64,000 nt of DNA, from assembly GCF_014203235.1 (NCBI RefSeq), contig NZ_JACHIN010000008.1, positions 62,001 through 126,000 of the forward strand, given 5' to 3'. Positions 58,224 to 64,000 of this stretch are shown here, in pieces. Below the pieces are notes generated by a model that was not told the DNA's origin, did not search any database, and worked only from the letters and a program-made list of their open reading frames with translations. Each line of letters begins with the position of its first letter. The stretch's first letter is position 1. Origin of the DNA: Nonomuraea endophytica (GTDB lineage Bacteria > Actinomycetota > Actinomycetes > Streptosporangiales > Streptosporangiaceae). The position numbers and the translations under genes are program-made.

Positions 58224-58230
58224 TGCGGCC

Positions 58231-58527
58231 ATGGACGTCCCACGGGCGCAGTCCGCGCTCCGGCAGATCGCCAAAGGGTTCGAGGAGCTCGCCGCCGCCC
58301 TGGGCGGCCCGGAGGAGCCCGACGAGCCCGAGCGCACCGCCCGCGTCATCGCCGAATGGGGCCGCAGGGGGCTGACGAAGCAGGAGGCGTCGGCGCTGTT
58401 CAGGAAGCACGGCTTCGCCCCGCAGACCACCGGCGGCTGGGCCCGCGGCGACTGGATCGCGATCGGCGAGGACGGCCTGCGCTACCTCACCGGCCGATCG
58501 CACGACTGGCTGGAGGAACGGTCATGA
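58231..58527 (+). CDS. Small hypothetical protein, possible helix-turn-helix
   Basis: The 98-residue product (IAKGFEELAAALG; VIAEWGRRGLTKQEASALFRKHG; TTGGWARGDWIAIGEDGLRYLTGRSHDW) has a helix-turn-helix-like middle segment and a C-terminal beta-turn region, possibly a small winged domain. The palindrome at its promoter would suit autoregulation. The next gene overlaps by 4 bp. Family not recognised. Confidence 0.7.
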   Translation: MDVPRAQSALRQIAKGFEELAAALGGPEEPDEPERTARVIAEWGRRGLTKQEASALFRKHGFAPQTTGGWARGDWIAIGEDGLRYLTGRSHDWLEERS

Positions 58528-58940
58528 GCTTCGCGGTACGCATCGCCGTACGCGGATATGAACTCGACACGCAGGGCCACGTGAACGGCGCGGTCTACCA
58601 CCAATACGGCGACCACGCGCGATGGGAGTGCCTGCGCGCGGCCGGGATCACCGTCGAGGACCTGCTCGCGTCCGGCGTGGGCCCGATCACGCTCGAGAAC
58701 ACCATCCGCTACCACCGCGAACTACGCGGCGGCGACGAGGTCGAGGTGAGCTGCGGGTTCGAGTGGGGCGATGGCAAGACGTTCAGGATCGTGCAGGAAT
58801 ACCGGCACCAGGACGGCGGCCTCGCGGCCGAGCTGACCAGCGTCGGCGGGCTCCTCGACCTGCGGGAGCGCCGCCTCGTGCCGGACCCGGCCGCGCACTG
58901 GCGGTCGCTGGCGTCGGAGCCCGCGCTGCTCGGGCTCTGA
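58524..58940 (+). CDS. Acyl-CoA thioesterase (4HBT hotdog fold)
   Basis: The 138-residue hotdog protein has the 4HBT signature YELDTQGHVNGAVYHQYGDHARWE with the catalytic Asp and substrate-binding Gly-His-Val-Asn turn. It probably hydrolyses an acyl-CoA. ATG 58524 overlaps the stop of the preceding gene (ATGA). The gene ends 6 bp from the stop of lepA on the opposite strand. Confidence 0.9.
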   Translation: MSFAVRIAVRGYELDTQGHVNGAVYHQYGDHARWECLRAAGITVEDLLASGVGPITLENTIRYHRELRGGDEVEVSCGFEWGDGKTFRIVQEYRHQDGGLAAELTSVGGLLDLRERRLVPDPAAHWRSLASEPALLGL

Positions 58941-58946
58941 GCGCCG

Positions 58947-60779
58947 CTACTTCTTGGGCTTGTCCGCGGCGTTGGAGTCGGTCGACAGCGCGGCCACGAA
59001 CGCCTCCTGAGGCACCTCGACCCGGCCGACCATCTTCATCCGCTTCTTGCCCTCCTTCTGCTTCTCCAGCAGCTTGCGCTTACGGCTGATGTCACCGCCG
59101 TAGCACTTGGCGAGGACGTCCTTGCGGATCGCGCGGATGTTCTCGCGGGCGATCACCCGGGCGCCGATGGCCGCCTGGATCGGCACCTCGAACTGCTGCC
59201 TCGGGATGAGCTCGCGCAGCTTCTTGGCCATGTCGACGCCGTAGGCGTACGCCTTGTCCTTGTGCACGATCGCGCTGAAGGCGTCGACCGGCTCGCCCTG
59301 CAGCAGGATGTCGACCTTGACCAGCTCCGCCTCCTGCTCGCCGGCGGGCTCGTAGTCGAGCGAGGCGTAGCCGCGGGTGCGGGACTTCAGCTGGTCGAAG
59401 AAGTCGAAGATGATCTCGCCGAGCGGCAGCGTGTAGCGGATCTCGACGCGGTCCTCCGACAGGTAGTCCATGCCCAGCAGGTTGCCGCGCCGGCCCTGGC
59501 AGATCTCCATGATCGCGCCGATGAACTCGGCCGGAGCCAGGATCGTCGACTTCGTCACCGGCTCGAAGACCTTGTCGATCTTGCCGCCGGTCGGGAACTC
59601 CGACGGGTTGGTGACGGTCAGCTCCTTGCCGTCCTCCATCTCCACGCGGTAGACCACGTTGGGCGCCGTGGAGATCAGCGACAGGCCGAACTCCCGCTCA
59701 AGCCGCTCGCGGATGATCTCCATGTGGAGCAGGCCGAGGAAGCCGACGCGGAAGCCGAAGCCCAGCGCGGCCGACGTCTCCGGCTCGTAGATCAGGGAGG
59801 CGTCGTTGAGCTGCAGCTTGTCGAGCGCCTCGCGCAGCTCCGGGTATTCGTCGCCGTCGATCGGGTAGAGGCCGGAGAACACCATCGGCCGCGGGTGGTC
59901 GTAACCGGCCAGCATCTCCTTCGCGCCGTGCACCGCCGAGGTGACGGTGTCGCCGACCCGCGACTGGCGCACGTCCTTCACGCCGGTGATCAGGTAGCCG
60001 ACCTCGCCGACGCCCAGGCCCTTCTCGGCGACCTTCGGCTCCGGAGAGATGACGCCGATCTCCAGCGTCTCGTGGGTGGCCTGCGTGGACATCATGGTGA
60101 TGCGCTCGCGCTTGCCGAGGTGGCCGTCGAAGACGCGTACGTAGGTGACGACGCCCCGGTAGGTGTCGTACACCGAGTCGAAGATCAGCGCGCGAGCGGG
60201 CGCGTCGGCGGCGCCCACGGGCGCCGGGACCGTCGCGACGACGTGGTCGAGCAGCTCGCGCACGCCGTCGCCGGTCTTGCCGGAGACCCGCAGCACGTCC
60301 GACGGGTCGCAGCCGATCAGGCCCGCGATCTCCTCGGCGAACTTCTCCGGCTGGGCGGCCGGAAGGTCGATCTTGTTGAGCACCGGGATGATGTGCAGGT
60401 CGTTGTTCATCGCGAGATAGAGGTTCGCGAGCGTCTGCGCCTCGATGCCCTGAGCGGCGTCGACCAGCAGGATCGCGCCCTCGCACGCCTGCAGCGAGCG
60501 GGACACCTCATAGGTGAAGTCGACGTGGCCGGGCGTGTCGATCATGTTGAGCACGTGCCCGTCCCACGGCAGCCGCACCGCCTGGGACTTGATCGTGATG
60601 CCGCGCTCGCGCTCGATGTCCATCCTGTCGAGGTACTGAGCACGCATCGAACGTTCGTCGACCACACCGGTGATCTGCAGCATGCGATCGGCAAGCGTTG
60701 ACTTGCCGTGGTCGATATGCGCGATGATGCAGAAGTTGCGGATCAACGCGGGGTCGGTCTGGCCAGGCTGATTGCGCAC
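58947..60779 (-). CDS. lepA: Elongation factor 4
   Basis: The 610-residue translational GTPase has G1 AHIDHGKST, G2 region ERERGITIKSQ, G3 DTPGHVDF and G4 NKIDLP, and the LepA-specific C-terminus. It rescues stalled ribosomes by back-translocation. I chose GTG 60779 because the family starts a few residues before RNFCIIAHIDHGKST; the longer frame to 61076 runs through the divergent gene. Conserved neighbour of rpsT and hemW. Confidence 0.96.
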   Translation of the reverse strand: MRNQPGQTDPALIRNFCIIAHIDHGKSTLADRMLQITGVVDERSMRAQYLDRMDIERERGITIKSQAVRLPWDGHVLNMIDTPGHVDFTYEVSRSLQACEGAILLVDAAQGIEAQTLANLYLAMNNDLHIIPVLNKIDLPAAQPEKFAEEIAGLIGCDPSDVLRVSGKTGDGVRELLDHVVATVPAPVGAADAPARALIFDSVYDTYRGVVTYVRVFDGHLGKRERITMMSTQATHETLEIGVISPEPKVAEKGLGVGEVGYLITGVKDVRQSRVGDTVTSAVHGAKEMLAGYDHPRPMVFSGLYPIDGDEYPELREALDKLQLNDASLIYEPETSAALGFGFRVGFLGLLHMEIIRERLEREFGLSLISTAPNVVYRVEMEDGKELTVTNPSEFPTGGKIDKVFEPVTKSTILAPAEFIGAIMEICQGRRGNLLGMDYLSEDRVEIRYTLPLGEIIFDFFDQLKSRTRGYASLDYEPAGEQEAELVKVDILLQGEPVDAFSAIVHKDKAYAYGVDMAKKLRELIPRQQFEVPIQAAIGARVIARENIRAIRKDVLAKCYGGDISRKRKLLEKQKEGKKRMKMVGRVEVPQEAFVAALSTDSNAADKPKK

Positions 60780-60834
60780 CGAAGTCCGTTTCGACAGGGT
60801 TGAGGTCAAGCGTCTTTCATGGTGACATGCCCGG

Positions 60835-61839
60835 GTGATTGCCCGAACCGTCATCCGCCGCGGCCTGCGCCTGCTCGCGCTTGCCTTGGCCATCGTGGTC
60901 GTGCTGGTCGGCGTGGTCGCCGCAGCGTTCCGAGTCCAGTTTACCGGCGAGCCCGCGGACTGGGCCAAGAGCACCGGCAACGACGCTCTGTGGATGGGCC
61001 ACATGTGGGTCGACGGCCGCCGAACGGAGCAAGACGTCAAGAATCTGGCGGTACGGCTGCGCAGTACCGGCATCAAGGACCTTTACCTCCACAGCGGCCC
61101 CTTCAAGCGCGACGGAACCCTCGACATGAGCGCCATCTCCACCGCCAAAAGCTTCGTGGCCTGGGCTCACAAACACCTGCCCGACGTCCGGGTCTCGGCC
61201 TGGCTCGGCCAGAAGGTGGACGGCTTCCTCGACCTCGCCTCCCCCGCCACCAGGCAGAACATCCTCACCAGCGTCACCGCCATCACCGCACTCGGCTACG
61301 ACGGCATCCACTACAACTTCGAACCCATCGGCTCCGACGACAGCGACTTCCTCGACCTGCTCGACCGGACCCGCCCGCTGACCGAACTCCTGTCGACGTC
61401 CACGCCCCAGATCGAGCCCTACCCCCTCATGCGGCCGGTGACCAGGGTCTTCCTGGACCACGACAAATATTGGTCGCAGGGATACTTCGGCGAGGTGGCC
61501 CGGCGCGTCGACCAAGTGGCCGTCATGGCCTACGACTCCGGCATGCCCCTCACCTCCCTGTACGGCGGGCATGCCGTGCGGCAGGCCAAACTCGCCCTCG
61601 ACCTCGTGCCCGACACCAAGACCGTGCTGCTCGGCGCCCCCGCCTACCACGACCACGGCATCCCCTGGGGCGACTCAGCCGAGAGCGTGGCCGACACGGC
61701 ACTGGCGGCTCGCCTGGCCATCACCGACCGGGGACCACGCGACCGATACGGGCTCGCCATGTATGTAGACTTCGCTGCGACGGAGGAGGACTGGCGCGAG
61801 TACACCACGCAGTGGCTACGCTCGGAGTCGTTGATTTGA
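60835..61839 (+). CDS. Membrane-anchored GH18-like protein with altered active site
   Basis: The 334-residue product has an N-terminal signal-anchor (LRLLALALAIVVVLVGVVAAAF) and a TIM-barrel domain. At 156-163 it has DGIHYNFE, which aligns with the GH18 DxxDxDxE signature: Asp156 and Glu163 stay, but the second and third Asp are His159 and Asn161. A GH18-like QVAVMAYDSGM segment follows. It may be a modified glycosidase or a carbohydrate-binding relative. GTG 60835 start. Divergent from lepA across 55 bp. Confidence 0.75.
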   Translation: MIARTVIRRGLRLLALALAIVVVLVGVVAAAFRVQFTGEPADWAKSTGNDALWMGHMWVDGRRTEQDVKNLAVRLRSTGIKDLYLHSGPFKRDGTLDMSAISTAKSFVAWAHKHLPDVRVSAWLGQKVDGFLDLASPATRQNILTSVTAITALGYDGIHYNFEPIGSDDSDFLDLLDRTRPLTELLSTSTPQIEPYPLMRPVTRVFLDHDKYWSQGYFGEVARRVDQVAVMAYDSGMPLTSLYGGHAVRQAKLALDLVPDTKTVLLGAPAYHDHGIPWGDSAESVADTALAARLAITDRGPRDRYGLAMYVDFAATEEDWREYTTQWLRSESLI

Positions 61840-61865
61840 GCGGCGACCTGAGTTATTGGTAGCCT
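61836..61865 (+). promoter_or_regulatory. rpsT promoter TTGAGC-18-TAGCCT
   Basis: TTGAGC (61836-61841) and TAGCCT (61860-61865), 18 nt apart, upstream of the S20 gene. The -35 overlaps the stop of the preceding gene. Confidence 0.6.
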
Positions 61866-61941
61866 GTTCAACTGCGTGTGGCGCGCCCTCTCTCGAGCCC
61901 GCGCGCCCCATCCATCACCAGATTCTCACCGAGGCTTCTTC

Positions 61942-62211
61942 GTGGCGAACATCAAGTCCCAGATCAAGCGCAACAAGCAGAACGAGAAGGCTCGTCTGCG
62001 CAACAAGGCCGTCAAGTCGTCCCTGAAGACCGCGGTTCGCAAGTTCCGCGAGGCCGCCGAGCAGGGCAACGTCGAGGAGGCCGCGGCAGCGCAGCGCGTG
62101 GCTTCCCGTCAGCTCGACAAGGCCGTGAGCAAGGGCGTCATCCACAAGAACCAGGCCGCGAACCGCAAGTCCGCGATCGCCAAGCAGGCCGCCGCGCTGG
62201 CAGCCAAGTAG
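61942..62211 (+). CDS. rpsT: 30S ribosomal protein S20
   Basis: The 89-residue basic helical protein (VANIKSQIKRNKQNEKARLR, ending AAALAAK) binds 16S rRNA. GTG 61942 gives the normal S20 N-terminus and has GAGG 8 nt upstream. An in-frame GTG at 61876 would add a non-S20 tail. It lies divergent to lepA, with one gene between; a terminator follows. Confidence 0.96.
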   Translation: MANIKSQIKRNKQNEKARLRNKAVKSSLKTAVRKFREAAEQGNVEEAAAAQRVASRQLDKAVSKGVIHKNQAANRKSAIAKQAAALAAK

Positions 62212-62226
62212 CCTGACGCTTTCTGG

Positions 62227-62258
62227 ACGCCGTGCCCCCGGGTAGGGGTGCGGCGTTT
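62227..62258 (+). terminator. rpsT terminator
   Basis: ACGCCGTGCCCC and GGGGTGCGGCGT form a 12-bp stem with two G-T pairs and a 6-nt loop, followed by TT. Confidence 0.8.
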
Positions 62259-62289
62259 CCGCTTACCCAAAAGCATCGTCTTTCACGGT

Positions 62290-62376
62290 GGCGCGCTTCG
62301 CGCGTCCGGGATTCCAGGCGTTCTTCCAGTCGAGCCACGGGCTCGACCCCTGGTCGACCTCGCTCCGCTCGGGCGC
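62290..62376 (-). repeat. Dispersed intergenic repeat, copy B
   Basis: The reverse complement carries the same two blocks as copy A (5651-5796): GCGCCCGAGCGGAGCGAGG (62376-62358) then the block ending CGCGAAGCGCGCC (62335-62290), separated by 22 bp. It lies in a 447-bp non-coding stretch (62212-62658) that otherwise holds the rpsT terminator and a candidate TTGACG-17-CAGGCT promoter (62587-62615) for the next gene. Confidence 0.7.
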
Positions 62377-62658
62377 CTTTCCGGTCCCACCCCTTGCCCA
62401 GCCAAGTGGTCAGCCAGCTGGATCCCACCCCCGCTTCGCCCCTGGAAGGCGGCTAGGCCAGGCAGTGGTTCGGCAGGGCCGTGGTGTGTGATCTGGGGCG
62501 ATGCCCGGGCTGCTTGACAAGGGCTCGGGGGGATCTTCAACGCGGCCGGCGGCGTAAGCAGGCATACGGCATCGACGGCCACCCTCTTGACGCGCCTCCA
62601 TACCTCGCTCAGGCTCGGGCGTGGACAACATCGGGCAACAAACGAGCGAGGAGATCCC

Positions 62659-63408
62659 GTGGCCTTCCACCTCGTCGGTGTCGACCCCCAATCGCCGGAC
62701 GACAAGTGCTGCGCCGTCTTCGTCGACGATGAGGCCGACAAGATCTACTTCCAGGGCAAGCTCGTGACCGACCCGGAGATCCTCGCCAGGATCGCCAAGG
62801 AAAGCCCGATCGGAGCCGACGAGGCCGTCGTGTGGCACCCCGGCCGGATGAAGCCGACCATCTCCGAAGCCATCGCCGGAACTTTCGAGGCCGGCCGGGT
62901 CGGGCACGGTCCGACGACGATCAGGGACATGCTGCGAGGCGTACGCCACTCGGCCGTCCACCTGGAGACACGCGATACCTACGACCCGGCGCATCCCGCC
63001 TTCCAGGACTTCCTGGGCGGCGGAACCGGCCGCTACGACAGATCCGGCTGGACGGGCGTCGTCCGCGAGACGGTGGCCCGCGGCGTCCGGATCCGGCGCG
63101 CGCGAGTGGTGTCGGAGCCCATCAGCGACTACATCCGGTGGGAGCACCTGATCACCGACGAGAACATCGAGGCGGGTGAGGAGGTTCGCTGGCTGCCGCG
63201 CCGCCAGGCGTACGATCTGGCGCTGCCCGGGACCGACTTCTGGATGTTCGACGGGCGCGTGGTCTGCTTCAACTTCAACTCCGGTGCCGGAGTCGACACG
63301 GATGAGGACCAGTTCACCAACGACCCCGCCACGGTGACGCGCTGCATCGCCATGTTCGAGCAGGTGTGGGAGCGGGCGATCCCGCACGCGGACTACCGGC
63401 CGAGATGA
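62659..63408 (+). CDS. DUF6879 family protein with N-terminal extension
   Basis: The 249-residue product has an N-terminal part of about 80 residues (VDPQSPDDKCCAVFVDD; EAVVWHPGRMKPTIS) joined to a DUF6879 domain: HLETRDTYDPAHPAFQDFL, ISDYIRWEHLITDENIEAGE, WLPRRQAYDLALPGTDFWMFDGRVVCFNF. DUF6879 usually accompanies XRE/DUF5753 regulators in actinomycetes, as here. GTG 62659 has GAGGAGA upstream. Function unknown; the pair may act like a regulatory toxin-antitoxin-type module. Confidence 0.85.
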   Translation: MAFHLVGVDPQSPDDKCCAVFVDDEADKIYFQGKLVTDPEILARIAKESPIGADEAVVWHPGRMKPTISEAIAGTFEAGRVGHGPTTIRDMLRGVRHSAVHLETRDTYDPAHPAFQDFLGGGTGRYDRSGWTGVVRETVARGVRIRRARVVSEPISDYIRWEHLITDENIEAGEEVRWLPRRQAYDLALPGTDFWMFDGRVVCFNFNSGAGVDTDEDQFTNDPATVTRCIAMFEQVWERAIPHADYRPR

Positions 63409-63438
63409 CGCGGACCGGGCAGCGTGTAGAACTTCACC

Positions 63439-64000
63439 ATGGCCTCGTCCTCCTCCAGCGCACAGGCGGCGCGTCAGCATCTCGCTGATCAGCTCCGCGA
63501 GATCCGCGAGGACGCGGGACTGACCGGGCGCCGGCTCGCCGAGCTTGCCGGCTGGCACGGGGTGTCCAAGGTGTCGAAGATCGAGCATGCCGCCCGCCCC
63601 ATCACGGCCGAGGACCTACGGACCTGGTGCCACATCTGCGGCGTGCCGGCGGGCCGTACCCAGACGCTGCTGGCGGAACTGCGCGCGGCGGTCGGGATGT
63701 GGGTCAGCTACCAGCAGCTCAACCGGCGCGGGCTGAAGGCGGCGCAGGAATCCGTGCGGGAGCGGTATGAACGCGTCCGTTTGATGCGCGTGTACTCGAA
63801 CAAGGTGATTCCCGGGCTCCTCCAGACAGAGCAGTACACGACGGCGGCCTTGGAGGCCGCAAGGCGGGAGCAGGGCGTCGAGGTGGACGATGTCGCCGGG
63901 GCGGTGGCGGAGAGGATGGATCGCCGGCGCGTGCTGCATCGGGCCGACGCCCGCTTCGTCTTCCTGCTTGAGGAGAGCGTGTTGTGGTACCGCACGACGA
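63439..64000 (+). CDS. XRE-family regulator with DUF5753 domain (partial)
   Basis: The visible 187 codons encode an N-terminal XRE helix-turn-helix (LREIREDAGLTGRRLAELAG; VSKVSKIEHAARPITAEDLR) and the start of a DUF5753 domain (YSNKVIPGLLQTEQYTTAAL, ERMDRRRVLHRADARFVFLLEE). It runs off the window, so no stop is seen. ATG 63439 is 30 bp after the DUF6879 stop; TAGAAC lies 6 nt upstream. Such genes occur in many copies in these genomes and pair with DUF397 or DUF6879. Confidence 0.92.
   Translation, partial: MASSSSSAQAARQHLADQLREIREDAGLTGRRLAELAGWHGVSKVSKIEHAARPITAEDLRTWCHICGVPAGRTQTLLAELRAAVGMWVSYQQLNRRGLKAAQESVRERYERVRLMRVYSNKVIPGLLQTEQYTTAALEAARREQGVEVDDVAGAVAERMDRRRVLHRADARFVFLLEESVLWYRTT

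Overview
The window is high-GC DNA with strong third-position G/C bias, frequent GTG starts and many 4-bp ATGA/GTGA gene overlaps. This is an actinomycete chromosome. The gene families (DUF2630, DUF3097, DUF6297, DUF6879, XRE-DUF5753, BTAD/NB-ARC regulators) and the order lepA-hemW-hrcA-dnaJ-rsmE-HIT-phoH-ybeY-CBS-era suggest Streptosporangiaceae, for example a Nonomuraea-like organism; that placement is inference. No prophage, IS element, CRISPR array, rRNA or intact tRNA was seen.

Region 1 (1-9.6 kb) holds an arginine/ornithine catabolic group (Lrp regulator, DDAH-fold hydrolase, ornithine aminotransferase), an ECF sigma factor with its membrane partner, a 460-bp gap with a dispersed repeat, a methyltransferase, a PhoD-like phosphatase and a glutamate dehydrogenase. 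Region 2 (9.7-19.1 kb) holds small enzymes, an amino-acid permease/acetamidase operon, a secreted protease, and two TetR systems with clear palindromic operators. Region 3 (19.1-21.8 kb) is leuA with a leucine-rich leader peptide and a second DDAH-type gene. Region 4 (21.8-32.3 kb) has a GNAT, an MHS transporter, a two-component system, a decayed scar made of TetR and carboxylesterase fragments, an orphan TAXI lipoprotein and a Mut7-C RNase-like protein. It ends with a kinase/beta-propeller gene divergent from a BTAD/NB-ARC regulator (32.3-34.9 kb), an arrangement that resembles AfsK/AfsR.

Region 5 (35-48 kb) is mostly the conserved minus-strand RNA-maturation and heat-shock cluster: hrcA with a CIRCE operator, dnaJ, rsmE, HIT, phoH, ybeY, CBS-domain protein, a degenerate cytidine-deaminase-like protein, Nudix and era. 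An ECF sigma/partner pair on the plus strand interrupts it, as does a 663-bp gene-free stretch (39516-40178). Region 6 (48-52.5 kb) is a plus-strand run of membrane proteins. Its last two genes share a 21-residue Gly/Asn/Gln-rich motif, at the C-terminus of a four-helix membrane protein and at the N-terminus of its neighbour, and this is the best candidate here for an undescribed system. Region 7 (52.5-64 kb) contains hemW, a GH18 chitinase with promoter and operator, a MOSC protein, an ABC/DUF6297 exporter, a thioesterase, lepA, a GH18-like protein with an altered active site, rpsT, and a DUF6879/XRE pair cut by the window end.

Fourteen start codons are preceded by TAnnnT exactly 6 or 7 nt upstream, the signature of leaderless transcription. 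Six of six GTG starts have 6 nt and seven of eight ATG starts have 7 nt.
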